From the NCBI GenBank assembly GCA_009760855.2, contig WPIO01000167.1, forward strand, positions 57,501-121,500: DNA of 64,000 nt, in the 5' to 3' direction. Each line of letters starts with the position of its first letter. The stretch's first letter is position 1. Source of the DNA: Cristatella mucedo. Lineage: Eukaryota; Bryozoa; Phylactolaemata; Cristatellidae. Under the pieces are notes generated by a model that saw nothing but the letters and a program-made list of their open reading frames with translations, was not told the DNA's origin and made no database searches. This document shows, piece by piece, positions 22,560 to 34,629 of the stretch. A program made the translations under genes and the position numbers.

Positions 22560-23515
22560 CGCCTTGCTGATATTGAATCCCGGTTGTCGGAAAACTTCCT
22601 GAATTTAATGACGATGAAACTGAACTGCTGCTCATAGGACATCCTCAGCGTGTGGCTGGATTAAAATGATATGCTCTTCTGATAGGGGATGCTGTTGTGC
22701 GACCATTACCACGTGCTTGAAACTTAGGAGTCGTTTTTGTCAGCTGCCTCAATTTTAAATGCTTCATTCAGAAGACTGCTCCTACAGCTAGCCATCACGT
22801 CCAATCCCTATCCAAGATTACGAGCTGTCTTCCGCAGTGACGTAAAAAAATTAACTAGCTCCTTAGTTCTGTCTCGGCTTGATTATTGATTCCCTTTTGG
22901 CTGGGCTACCAAAGAAAGCAATTAGGTCACTGCAGCTGACTTTAAATATGGCCGCAAGGGTAGTCTTCAAGTCCCAGAAGTTGAGCACGTGTCTCCTCAT
23001 CCACAAGAGCTAAGATTTATGCTGGTTGACCAATGGGTTCAGAGCAAAGTTCTTACTCGGACTCCCAAGGCCCGCCACGTTTTGGCTCCTTCGTACCTAG
23101 CTGAACTGCTGCATCAGTTTCAGCCTGTTCAAGCCCTCAGGTCCTTTGTGGACAAAAAATTAGCTGTCCCATTCCTACTCTTGAAAACCGTTGGCGACAA
23201 ATGCTTTAGCTCTGCAGGTCCTAGACTGTGAAACTTGCTTCCACAATTCTTACACAATGGCAACTACTCTCCTACAGCCGAGAATGGCTCATCCTTTTCA
23301 GCGGATCTGAGCTGCTACTTCAATGACACTCACTACATGGACTGCTCTCCTGACTCTGCTGCACTTCCCACCCTCTCTTTGTTGCATGAAACGAAGTCTG
23401 TTGGCTACCAAATGCGTACCGAAAGTAGCTTAGGCTGTGAGTGGGCTAAAGAAAACTCTCCTGCGTAACACCTACATGGTTTTTATGACTTAGTGGAGTT
23501 ACAGACAGAGATACA
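22560..23515 (+). mobile_element. LINE-B 3' part
   Basis: From 22600, RT C-terminal motifs in broken frames (ETELLLIGHPQRVAG, then LSRLDY). From 23077, LAPSYLAELLHQFQPVQALR and FLLLKTVGDKCFSSAGPRL. From 23235, SLLHETKSVGYQMRTESSLG. The end GTGGAGTTACAGACAGAGAT then an ACAT-rich tail matches the LINE-B copies at 21316 and 36990. Confidence 0.75.
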
Positions 23516-24139
23516 TATACACATAAATACATTCCATATCTCGGAAAGCGTTATCGGTGGCCTTTTAAGCCAAAAATATTGTCCATTATCTACCCACACT
23601 AGTATCCCAATGATCCCGCCGGCGTGTGGCACACTAACATTGACGCGTCGTATGCAGTAGCGTTTTAAAGTTGCTGTGTAGTGCGAAAATACCTCAGGCC
23701 ATGCGAGGTTTCGCACCGCAAAAGTAATCCACCTGTGACTGATTGCCTAGCTAGTGAGTCAGCTTGCTGCAGAAAGGCGTGCAAACCATTATTAGACGAA
23801 ACCAATCGCATTCGTTACATTGGGTCGCCGATGACACGTAACCGGAACCTCATCGAGCCTCTTTTTGAGAAGCAGGGAGACGCGCCGACGTCGGGTCGAG
23901 CCGCGCGGCTCCTCACCGAGCACTGAGCGACTGTGTACGCTGCGACCGAGCTACAGTATCGCAGACAGTCAGTGTGAGTGAGAGGTGATAGCCGTTTCCT
24001 GGCTACCAGCACGACAGCAGCCCCCAATGAAATGATGTTGATGTCTGCCTATTGGCTCCCAGCTGGTGCAGCCTGACTTGTGCTCGCTATTCGCTCCTTT
24101 CTCAATCCTCTCTTCCCGCACCGTCAAGCTATGTTCTCT

Positions 24140-24153
24140 TTATCTCTCTCTTT

Positions 24154-24222
<69 letters not shown>

Positions 24223-24242
24223 ACTCTCTCTCTCTCTCTCCC
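24140..24242. repeat. (CT)n microsatellite
   Basis: About 100 bases of CT, with a short C-run and CTTT/CACT interruptions. Confidence 0.95.
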
Positions 24243-24249
24243 TCTTCCT

Positions 24250-25260
24250 GTAATCACACTACATATCACCGGCCACGCCAAATCTGTCACCGCCAGCATC
24301 GCACCTCCACTTAATTCCAGCAAGATCGTCAAGAGTAGGCGACCGGTAATGCGAGGCGCTGCAATGCTCATCGCTTGACGTGGCTACATTTGCAGGATTT
24401 ACCACTGAAGGTGGCGCCAGCTCCAATAGATATTGGCGAGAAAGACGAACAGCTCAATGCACGTATACTATTTCTAATATTATGATATTTACACGATCGA
24501 ACCCTCTGCTTGTAGACACCGACAGTCCGGAGCATGAAGTCTTTGAAAAGGGGGCTGCAAAGACCTGCAATAATTTTCTGCAACTTTAGTAATACCTTGA
24601 GAATCGTCTGCTCTTGTTTAGCTCACGCTTGCTTCGCAAGCCCGCGTGCTTTGCATGTTTCAGTTCGCGGTACTAGACGGAGGTCCTTCTATCCGGCTGC
24701 CACGAGTGCATTAATTTTGACTTTAGCAAGCTAGATTGAGCACGACTTGTGGTACTTGGGCGTACTTGACGCTATGCATGCCGTTGAATTGAGTGAACCG
24801 ATATTCTTGCAGGTCACTGTAAATTTCCCAGACAGAAACTAAATTTTAACGTAGTCTCTATTCAGGAGCTTTACATCCTTTATCTAGATTGTTATTATAC
24901 CACAATTTTTGCTAATTACATAATACAACCTCAAGTTTCAATTACGTGTATCACTACTGCGTTTGACTTGTACTCGAATTTTCTTAGAGTTGCCAGCGTG
25001 AGGTCATGTAAACGTCAGATAATCATGGCACTTTAGAGTTGCCGATCGAGCAGGCGGCGGTCGTGCATGTAGTAGGTCACTAGCAAACACTGAGGTGGAA
25101 TAGGCACACAAGATGGACGAGCGTTGCACTCTGTTACCGCTCACGGCGAGCGCTTTCGCTACGGCGAGCGGCATAGACGGTGCTCTCACTGACTGCACAA
25201 TGCTGGAAGTTGAAGAGCCGTTTTGAGTCAATATTCGTGAGTCCGTGCGCGTCCGAAACG
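24250..25260. other. No confident gene
   Basis: AT-rich around 24840-24960. Nothing recognised on either strand. Confidence 0.35.
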
Positions 25261-25269
25261 CCGCGGCTC

Positions 25270-25640
25270 GACGCCCATGATATTTTTCGTAAGTCAGTTG
25301 GCGTGCGGTCGCCATTATGTGGTTTCGCCCCAAGCCGACATTCCGTCCGTCCACCAGGCGCGCCATTTGCCCGCACGTGATGTGTCCCTTGCCACGCGAG
25401 TCACTCTCCGCCCGCGCATCGGCCTGTCCGCACGCTATTCAATCTCTTCTCTCATACCGCCGCGTGTTCAAGAGAGGCACGCGCGACAGCAGCTTCGTGA
25501 CTATGTACGCTCGCTCGCTTACGTCGCCCGTATGCAGTACTATAACGCCGTCGTCTACAGTGTAACAATTCGCTTGTGGGTGGGGCTTCGCTCTTTCTCG
25601 TGCCGCCGTCGCACCCGCGAGCGTCTGAAATTGGTAAACC
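25270..25640. repeat. Local tandem duplication, unit 1
   Basis: Aligns with 26095-26470. Shared anchors are CCGACATTCCGTCCGTCCA, CGCATCGGCCTG, ACGCTATTCAATCTC and CAATTCGCTTGTGGG...GGCTTCGCTCTT. Open frames on both strands are not clearly coding. Confidence 0.7.
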
Positions 25641-25654
25641 TGACACTTAAAAAC

Positions 25655-25703
25655 ATTAATGCCCTTGATAAAGCACCCTCAGAGAACTCAGTCTCTCTCT
25701 TTC

Positions 25704-25770
<67 letters not shown>

Positions 25771-25830
25771 GGGCTCTTTACATTTGCTGCAAAGGAAAAT
25801 GCAAATGAATGTTGAGTAATACCACGCGAT
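25655..25830 (-). mobile_element. LINE-A tail with internal (CT)n expansion
   Basis: The tail reads (reverse) CATTAATGCCCTTGATAAAG, CACCCTCAGAGAACTCAG, then TCTCTCTCTTTCC and a CT run of about 75 bases. It resumes with GGGCTCTTTACATTTGCTGC and AAAGGAAAATGCAA. The CT run sits exactly where the tail's own short AGAGAGAGAG lies in other copies. Confidence 0.75.
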
Positions 25831-26094
25831 TGACTCAATCGCGTCACCTTACATGCCAACGAAAGACGGCGGAAAACCAACAACCACCGACTAGTACGGT
25901 AGGCCCTTCAGTACTGTGCCGCCACTCGGCGCTCTTCGGCAACGCTCCCTCTGCATATATGTCGTTGGCTGTGTCTCAACGCCGCAGCCTACTGCTGCTG
26001 ACCACGGGGCCAAGAACCAGGCTTGACTTCCCTTGACATTTTCGTAAGGGCCTGCTAGCTGCATACGTTGTGCACTGCTTGGCGTAACGTCGCT

Positions 26095-26470
26095 TGGCTC
26101 GCGCCATACGACTGGGGGAGCCTTCGTGGGCATGCTATCGCCGACGTGTGGTTCCACCACTAGCCGACGTTCCGTCCGTCCAACAGGCACGCTTCTCGCC
26201 CGCACGTGGTGCGTCCCTTGCCAAAGAACTCAGTTACCGGCCGTGCGTCGGCCTGCGCTCACGCTATCCACTCTCCTCTCTCATATCGGCACGTGCTCCG
26301 TAGCAGCACTCACGACGGCCACACTATGAGTATGTGGGCTTGCTCACTTGTGTTGCCTCTATGCGATACAATGCAGCCGTCTTTCGACGACGCCACAACT
26401 CGCTTGTTGGGGGGGGGGCTTCGCTCTTCGTCGCGCCGCCATCGCGCGCCCACGAGCGCCTACATTGCCC
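26095..26470. repeat. Local tandem duplication, unit 2
   Basis: Second copy of the 25270-25640 block, offset by about 825 bases. A poly-G run near 26410 lies where unit 1 has GGGTGGGG. Confidence 0.7.
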
Positions 26471-26554
26471 CCGACAAGGTTTAGATTTCGTCGGGCTGCC
26501 CGTCCAGGCTTCGGCATCGGCCGGCCGGTGAGGTCCGGCTGCTGCCGCTCCTCC

Positions 26555-26675
26555 GATGCCAGCCCGTGCGTCAGCGCTTGGGCCAGCCCGTGCGCCAGTC
26601 CGTGCACCAGCCCGTTCGCCAGCCGGTGCCGTAGCCCGTACGCCAGCCTGTCCCAGCCTGTGCGTCGCCGCCGCC
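26555..26675. repeat. Minisatellite, CGCCAGCCCGTG-type
   Basis: About ten degenerate 12-base units, related to the array at 16609-16695. Confidence 0.7.
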
Positions 26676-26689
26676 GCCGGACCGCTGTA

Positions 26690-26950
26690 TATCGCCGTGT
26701 CAGCTATTCGGCAGCTCGAGACGCCTGAGATATTTCGACAGGCGGCCGAAGGACGTCGCCGGCGAGCGGTCGCGACGCGACGCTGCTCCAAATAAGCTGG
26801 GAATGGTACCGCCTAGCGGTTATGTCGTTGGACGTGGTTGAAGCCAGCGGTGCTGGTGCTCGAGCGGCGTCCGGCAAGCTGTTCTTGGCTTTCTCGCTCT
26901 TTCTGCGTCCAGCCTTCGCCGTTTCCACTTTTTCATTTGAAAACATTTAG
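26690..26950 (+). pseudogene. Cys-exon paralog, third unit
   Basis: The frame RVSYSAARDA, stop, DISTGGRRTSPASG aligns with VFSYSTARDACDIATGGDASLASG at 6500-6560. The Cys codon TGC is TGA here. The match continues (LLQxSxEW) and then diverges. It is a degraded duplicate of the exon at 6320-6696. Confidence 0.5.
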
Positions 26951-27174
26951 CGGCGACAAAATGCAGCTACAGCTACGCCAGCGTCCTGCTGATAAGGGAA
27001 CGAGGACAAAGCAGATGCGGTATTCCTCGTTTCAATCTTGTAGCTCCTGAGCCGTCGTGGACGCTTGTCTTTCCCTCGCCTATCCTCTCTCACCCTATCT
27101 CTCACCTCTTTCTCTCAGCTTCGCAAAATTGCTTTTCTTTTATAAAAAATCCTAGCTGATTAAACGGCCTTGTT

Positions 27175-27325
27175 TTGTGTAGCGATAGAAGAGCCTTTAT
27201 GGCTATCACCACCGCTTGCAGTGGCGATATAGAATCACCCACGGCAGGAATCGAACCCACGACCTCGGGACCGAGGTCATGAAAGGAACCCCCTTACCTA
27301 GTGGGCCATCATGGCTTTACCTCGG
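27175..27325 (-). mobile_element. tRNA-derived SINE
   Basis: On the minus strand: ATGATGGCCCACTAGGTAAG head, then B-box-like GTGGGTTCGATTCCTGCC. The body GGTGATAGCCATAAAGGCTC and TTCTATCGCTACACAA is shared with the SINE copies at 33065, 37650, 43490 and 45780. Confidence 0.7.
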
Positions 27326-27339
27326 AACTAGATAATAGT

Positions 27340-27425
27340 AATACAAATCGTAATAGAAATGATTATTCTTTATACAGCGCCAAAAGGGATTTTCTGCTCT
27401 TCCTAGATACTTTACACACGGTATA
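27340..27425 (-). mobile_element. Decayed LINE-A tail
   Basis: GTAATA-rich start, then CAGCGCC... and CTAGATACTTTACACACGG. It occupies the same place as 7441-7540 relative to the duplicated flank. Confidence 0.45.
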
Positions 27426-27459
27426 ATCTCTGATTTTTTATGATAGGCTCTTTAGCATA

Positions 27460-29115
27460 ACTGTCACGTCATTTGACCCTGCACACTGTCAACACTGCCT
27501 CCAAAGCAAGCCTCTTCTTGTTGACCGCGCGTTAGCTTAGCAGCCGCAGCGTTTCTGCTGCCGCTTCGTCTCATGAGGTCTCGCGTGGTCTCACGTATTC
27601 TTACGTCACTGAACAACATAGTCAACTAGGTGGTCTCACGTTGCCAGTCGCTTTGATACTTTCGTGATCGGTGCATGTTAGCCAGCAATAAGTGTAGCAG
27701 ACGAAAATAATTTCAAATCGACGCCCAACGATTCGTTCAATATTCAACACTGACAGGAGCTAAGTGACCCTCAACTGCAATTAATTTGTAACTCGGTGTG
27801 AGCGAAAATTAAAAAAAAGTATTTCTAATCAAGCCACTCGTTGAAAGAAATTTGAAACTCCCAAGTAAATTAGAAACGCTGGATACCAGTTTACGGTGGG
27901 AGGCGGGCCTATCTTTATAGATTGCAAGAGCTGACAAGCAGACGCACAGAAATGGCAGCGGCTCATCGTCTCCATTTCCAGTTCGCTCGTCGACTTCCGA
28001 ACCTCTAGGTTTCCTCTTCGTCCATTCTGGCTGAGTATTTTTAGAATCCAAGCACCCACATCTCCTAATAGTGCGTGTCCCGTAGGACACCGTGCTCGCG
28101 CGTTCGCCCGTGGTGCACACTTCGCTCTTGCTTTCAACGAGTCTGTGAACCTGAAGGTCGTTGGGAAGTACTTCCGGAAACCAAGTGACTTACATAATTT
28201 CCATTCATTTTAGAGTACCGCATGCATTGCCAGAATGCAATTTCTGATATTCAGTTCTTTCAATCGGTCAATGCACAAGAGTATCACCGGTCATCCTTGA
28301 GTCCTGCTTGCTTGAGTCATCGGTGCACATGCCGATCAGGCTGGGGAAGGATGGTCACCGAAGACCTTACGAAGACTCATAACCTGAGGTCGATCTGGCA
28401 TCTATGCACGACTAGAGAAGCGCTGAAAAGCTAGCAAACGCAAGTGGTGTCACTTGCAAGCGGTCATTTTTTTTACGAAAAGCCTGGCTGGAGGCGCGAC
28501 TATTGCACTCGTTTGAATCCATGTTTTTCTTACATTTTGAGGTCGTAATATAGAAATCATATTGAGGTGGCAGGCTATAAAGTTAATCGAGGAAAATCAA
28601 AATAAAATTTACTGGCATGTTCGTACCTTTCTTCAAATTCACCTCATGGTTCCTTGGCTAGCGTCTTTTCCCCCTAACTTAATTAAGTGATTTTCTCACA
28701 ATTAATCCGAGGCCGGAACAAGTTGGAAGCAAAAGTGAAGGTACACTGACAGTGAAAGCTTCCTAAGATAAGCAAGACCGAAGCAGTACACAATAGAGGA
28801 GAGAAGCTTAACTCGCCGTGTAAATGCCGCATTAAGGACTGCTCCCCGAGACCTAGGTGCAGCGAGCCGATTTCTTTCAGGTATAGGCCGCAAGTCAGGC
28901 TTCTTAAATGATACCTTGGCTTCTGGAAGTTAGATAATTCGCGTGCTTACTCAATAAAAAAAACTACCTCAACCTTGAATATCCGACCGTGCTTCAGCTT
29001 TCGAAACCTCATTCTCTCGCCACTGGACGGGACCGCATCCGGTCCGACTTGTCTGATCGTCAGCAGTTCCATTTCCGGCTTGCAACACAAGTGGGTTGCT
29101 CGAGCAGTAGCGAGT
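27460..29115 (+). repeat. Segmental duplication, copy 3
   Basis: Collinear with 7560-9300 (anchors listed there). In copy 1 the mucin exon follows directly. Here a long GA array follows and no mucin exon is seen. Confidence 0.6.
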
Positions 29116-29120
29116 CGTAT

Positions 29121-29292
<172 letters not shown>

Positions 29293-29679
29293 TTAGCAAG
29301 CGCCTTTGGTGCATTTTTCATGCACTTGCGAAGACATTGAGGCATGAGGCATCGAGATGCCTTATGCGATTGAGAAAGTGGAGTACTATAGAGACGTGAC
29401 TTACAAACGGGAGCCCATTTGGGATGCTCTTATCATTAAGACTAGTTGCATTCTTCGATTCGGATGTAAATGTGAGGATGCGGTCACTTGCCTCCTTGAA
29501 TGTAGACAGTGGGGTGTTGTACCGAACTGACCGACGGGAGTACAAAGGGAACGAGGCAGCTCTAGGGAAAGGCTCGGATCTTGTGGCTGAAAAAGAAGGG
29601 AGTAAATGAATCAGCTAAATCGCCACACTGCTATTGCTGTTTTGTCTTGAGCTTGCTATCACTAATCACTCGATCGTGC

Positions 29680-29770
29680 TTCCTTCGCAGCAATTGTAAA
29701 GTGCCGAAAAAGAGATTCATCTCTATTAGGGTGCTTTATCAAATATATTATTATAATTGTTACTATCAGG
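29680..29770 (+). mobile_element. LINE-A 3' tail (solo)
   Basis: CAGCAATTGTAAAGTGCC, GAGATTCATCTCTATTAGGG, TGCTTTATCAAATATATTAT. Confidence 0.6.
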
Positions 29771-29779
29771 GTTGCAATG

Positions 29780-31130
29780 TAAGGAGCTCAAATGAAAACG
29801 GTTTAGTCAATTGCTGATAGTTCGATTCAGCATTTGTGCATTTTGCCTATGTGCTTCAACAGTATTTTTATGTAAGCTAGACATAGCCTTTACTAAGTTA
29901 GATTGGTGAGATCCTCAACTGTGAACTAATTAGCTAGCAGTTACTATGTACACAATTTGCTATTGGCATTGGGTTTGTAGAATTATCAATGCACTTCTTA
30001 ACACTGGCGAAGGTGGCAATATCTACCTTGGTGTGACCGATGAGGATATTATAAAAGCGATACGACTAACTCCTTATCAGGTGTTGAATATATTTCGGAG
30101 TTGGCTTTTTCGTTGCGGAATATATATCTGTTGGGTTCGACATATTTGATAAACGCTAATACGGCTTCGGCAAATTACGCTTTCTGTTTACAAATCGATC
30201 GGCTGGCTCATATATTTTTAATAATCCCTTTTTGCATTGCTATGGGTATGCCTTTACTTTTAGCAATTTATTAAAAGTTTAATCGGTGATTTTGCCTGGC
30301 GTGACTTGCTAGATGTGCTGCAAATGTATTGTAAATATCCGAACTGACTTTCCTTAGGCAATCGTAGGAGGACTACTGTAGGCCGTACCTATAAGTCATA
30401 GCTAATGCAATCGAATCACTGTATAATCACAAATGCGAAATTCAAAAATTCCGAAGTCTACAATAAACTGTATAATACTTTTTTCCCGGGTCGTAATTTA
30501 TCTAGCGATCCTTGAGGTAGTCTGGAACGTTAAGTCTGTTGCTTCCGCTTTCGCTAAATAGACTAGTTCAAACAGTCAACTTCTATGCTGCTAGCATCCT
30601 TACTAGACCCATTTCCCTAATTAACATCCTGCAGGGCTTTTGTCCCTTAATTACTGGGGCATATCAATGTCTGCATTTAAGCATGCCACGGCTGCCCTCT
30701 TCCTTGAATTTCTCTTTTAGCAAAGAAGACCATAGATGCTTTTGCCTCTTTAGCCAATTGTCCTATTCGTACAATGTACGGAACTACTGGTACTACCATC
30801 TTTAAATGGCATAATGAATATTTCCATAGCCTCAGGTCTTGCCCAGGTGCGCTTAAAAAGACTCTTCCTCTGCTCTCTATTTAAGGAGGAGCTACTTAAC
30901 CTCCAGAACTTAGCTTTTTCCACCCACTGCATCCGTTTCTACCAATGACCTTGGATGGGCAGTGGCAGTCAAGCTAAACTCTTAAAGGGAACCTTCAAAC
31001 CAAGCATGTGAGTTACATTCATTTTGGAAAGATATTCAATGTTCGGAGTAAGAATTTATTCATTCAAGTGCATAAATATCTGCTCGGGAACAGATATTTA
31101 GCTACAGTATCTCGATTTGTTTTGCTTGAT
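29780..31130. other. AT-rich noncoding DNA
   Basis: No exon recognised. Confidence 0.4.
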
Positions 31131-31139
31131 CGCTCGGAA

Positions 31140-32150
31140 ACGTTTAATGAAATTTACCTCACCAGGTCGTTCTCGAGCATGGAGAACAGCAAGTTACCGA
31201 GGACCAACCCTTGATGGACTCCAGCTCACCCGTCTTGCGGGTCCGACCTGATACATTCACGATACGGATTAAACACGATAAGACGTGTAAGGGTTAAACC
31301 ACGTCATTGCTTCCTCTACCGGACCGATTGTAGTTCTCAGTAATTCAATTAGGCCATCGTGATCAATGGTTTCGAAGACAGTTGATAAATCTAACTGAGC
31401 TAGGCAGTGGCATTTCATCATCGTTACCGTATAGAATGTCATTGCTAGCACTTTCAGTGAAGTGCTGTATCATTAAATACAGTTAAAATTTTTCCGAAAT
31501 TTCTTTCTTTTCAATACGTACAAGCAGCTGCTTAGCGACAATTTTTCAAGAATCTTTAACAGAAAAGAAAAAAGGGAAACAGGGCCATAGCTTGCAAAAA
31601 CCTCTGTATGTAGACCAGGCTTTTCAAGTATCAGTCTAACAATTGCAGATTTGAAAGAGTTGGATACGACACCTTTTTCCGAGAAAGCAACAAGAATCTA
31701 TGTAATAGCTGGGCTAAGTTCGTTAGCCGGTGAAGACCACTGAGATCGTGTAAAATATTTTCGGGAGATAAGCTCTTTTTAGTAGACTTTGTTAACTTAG
31801 CTGCATCACATGCTGAAACATCGGAACAACTTTTAATGGAGGTCACAGGTTGTGATTCAGTTATCACTCGGCAGGGGCTTTTTCGAGGCACGAATCTGCA
31901 AAACTTTTTCAGTGAAAAATGCTGAAAATTGTGTATGAGTCGTTAACATATCGGGAGTCAGATCTCTCAGAATTAGCCATTTGATTGTTTACTGCCTTAT
32001 AAATCTGTTATGGGTCTGACTGGCAGGAATTCAGTTTCCGGGTGAAAAAAGAAGCCCATGCCTTTTTGGCCTCTGGGTGTAAACATGAAGGAAGTCTTTC
32101 AAATTGCTAGATCTGTATCAGACCCCAATTTCTTAGAACGACGTTCAAGC
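31140..32150 (-). mobile_element. Decayed non-LTR reverse transcriptase core
   Basis: Minus-strand fragments carry RT core motifs in order. Near 31550-31640 is the 'KPGL...YxPVS...FLxKILEKL' region. At 31269-31451 is LAQLDLSTVFETIDHDGLI (motif A region) with the following helix and WFNPYTSYR. Near 31200 is a GVxQGxVLGxLLF-like motif. Frameshifts and stops show that it is dead. It is probably the 5' part of a LINE-A or related element. Confidence 0.7.
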
Positions 32151-33060
32151 CTGGGATCAATTCGGTGCATCTTTTGAAGATGCAGTGGATTGAAAGGAAA
32201 TTTATATTATCGGTGTGTATTCTACTAGTAAGCATACGATTGTACGTTTTTTCGAGAACATATTAAATGCATAGAAAGAGATGAAGTTCCTGGAAGGCTC
32301 TTGAATAATATATTATCATCATGTTGACAGTAGTGCAACATCTGAGTAAACAAGAAAGAATAAATCTGCCTAATGGTGATCACGAGGAAGAGTAGCAATT
32401 TCGATATGAATTAGACGTGGCACAACTCCCTACATTACCCTATTTTAACGGTTCTCTGGAAGGTTGCTAAATGTCGGCATAAGCTTTCTGAAATGTCCGA
32501 ATAAATTTGAATGCTTAGGCGAGATGACTGGAGGTCAGGAAGCAGTATATGACCAGTGGAATTAAATTTCGTTGATGGAATTATTAGAACTTCATTAGGA
32601 TTTTAACAAACTCAGCTTCCCTAAGAAGGTTATTACTCGTAGTGCTACTCACTCTGCTGAATGATTAGCTCTAAAACCATACTGGTAAGCGAAAGCCAGG
32701 CTTAAAGTGTGTTTTCTAATAGTTTAACTAGTCCTCAAGATTTTCTGGAGTTTTAATTGGCGCTGGCGTATAGAGACTGAGTTTTTCGGCTAAATATCTC
32801 CTTTTTAATGAGAGCTTTTAAATAAATGGCATCGCAATAGATTTGTTAGAGTCACAAGAACCTCAGTCTAATAGACATTTACGAAGGTAGTAAGGAAGGA
32901 CACCAACAGATCTGGGCATAGAAGAACTTGACCAGTGTGCATCGGATCTAAAAGGATTTTAGTCTCATCGGACTTGAATATGAAATTCAAAGTTATGGCA
33001 CCATTTGCAAGCTTGAATGTAGGAGTTGAATTAAAACGTAATTAGATACATGCTGATTTT
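32150..33060. other. AT-rich, old repeat debris
   Basis: A weak plus-strand LINE-A tail lies near 32270-32330 (AGAGATGAAGTTCC...ATTATCATC). Nothing else is recognised. Confidence 0.4.
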
Positions 33061-33064
33061 AAAT

Positions 33065-33215
33065 GCTTCTGTTGTGTAGTGACAGAAGACCCTATACGGA
33101 TATCAACACTGCTTGCAGCTGCGATAAAGAATCACTCCCAGCAACTTTCGAACTCAGGACCTCCTTAGCGAGGTCTTACAAAGGTACCACGTTACTTAGT
33201 GTGCCATCACGGCTC
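33065..33215 (-). mobile_element. tRNA-derived SINE
   Basis: Same family as 27175-27325: TTGTGTAGTGACAGAAGACC at the 3' end, B-box remnant CTTTCGAACTCAGGACC and a GTGTGCCATCACGGCT head, all reversed. Confidence 0.6.
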
Positions 33216-33219
33216 ACAA

Positions 33220-33590
33220 GGTACAGTAAGGACAAAGCTGTAGGAGTCCAGATTTTGGATCTGTCTTAGAAGTACACTATACATGTTAGCTATCTCCCTA
33301 TAAATGCCTAACAAATAAAATAATATAATACTTAAGATGATAAAGTGTGTACGCTCAAGAAGATGATCGACGATAGGAAATAAACCATATTCAGGTTATG
33401 TTATTTATATGGTGTCATTAAACTACGCTTGTAAGGAAACAATGGCTCATGTTCTGCAGAAATTCCTTACAGACCCATAAAGATTATTCCCATCAGAATA
33501 ATTTCAAGTATTATTAATTTCTAGGAGGTCCTAGAGGCAAAGTCGTAAAGGCAAAGCCAGAGCTTCAGCTGAAACTCAATTTAATTAAAT
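33220..33590. other. AT-rich noncoding DNA
   Basis: Nothing recognised. Confidence 0.4.
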
Positions 33591-33880
33591 ATCATACATG
33601 TGAAATAACTACCTCAAAGAGCTCAACCTCTGTCTAGGCAATTTATATTTGCTGCAAAGATAGTTCGATCGAATGATAATGCTCAGTAACATGCATCCTC
33701 AATGACAACAAGCGTAACACAGTTTGGGGTGGCATGCACCGTGTCAGCATGAAAATACGGTTGGTTAGTGGCAGCATGCAGTGTCAGCACACATTAACAC
33801 ATAAAGGACCAATCACACGAACCCACAAAATGTTGTGATGAGTAGACACATTTTATTTCTTTTCAAATGTATTGATGTTA
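33590..33880 (-). mobile_element. LINE-A 3' UTR and tail
   Basis: The reversed tail (AAAGAGCTCAACCTCTGTCTAG) is followed by reversed 3' UTR motifs (GGCATGCACCGTGTCAGCAT, GTGGCAGCATGCAGTGTCAG). Confidence 0.6.
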
Positions 33881-34629
33881 GCGGATGCCATGAGGTTTCT
33901 TTAAATGCTCTGCTAAATGCTCTTTAAATACTCAGCTAAACTTTAAATGCCGTTATAAAAGGATATACGGCATCGTGCCCGAGAGCTGTGAATGAATGCA
34001 CGTGCTTACTTATGAGCATACTCGGCAAATCTTTTGAAAGTCGAAGTAAGATTCTCCTGCTGCCTCATTTGCTCAATTTGAGTGTGAGCAAGTATTCAAA
34101 TTATTTCACTTATTGTTGTTATTTCTAACAATTTTGCTATTAATGGATAATATTTTTAGTTTTATCGTTGGAAGGAGGTAATTTTGAAATGTACCCCAGC
34201 GATAGTAGTTACAAAATAAGTTGATAGTGAATAAAATGCAGCTTATATACTTTCGTAAATGAAGAAAAATAATACGATGGTAATGATGATAGGTCCCAGT
34301 TCCCTCGGTGAACTCAATCTCAATCCAAGTGCCATGCCACTCGCAGCGATGAAATCAATAACCAGAGTTAAGTGACACTGCCGTATCATGCATACATAGG
34401 CATGCAAAGCAATACCCTTATTATTGCAGAAGCATGCAAATCCAAACAGAGAAAAATTCAAAGCCATCACTTGGTACCGCCTCTTACTTTCAAAATTCTT
34501 GAATGATGCAATACCAGGATCAAGCCCGATTCAGAACAGATCAGACCCATTTGCTGAAAAGGGTGGTCTAGCAATGAGCACAGTCTGCTTCAAGACACAA
34601 CTTGCTACTAGGCATGCATTTATTTGACT

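Noticed and set aside
27240-27320. Possible tRNA gene (reversed GGTTCGATTCC box)
   Set aside because: No cloverleaf or acceptor stem closes, and the same head occurs in several dispersed copies with a common body, so it is a SINE.
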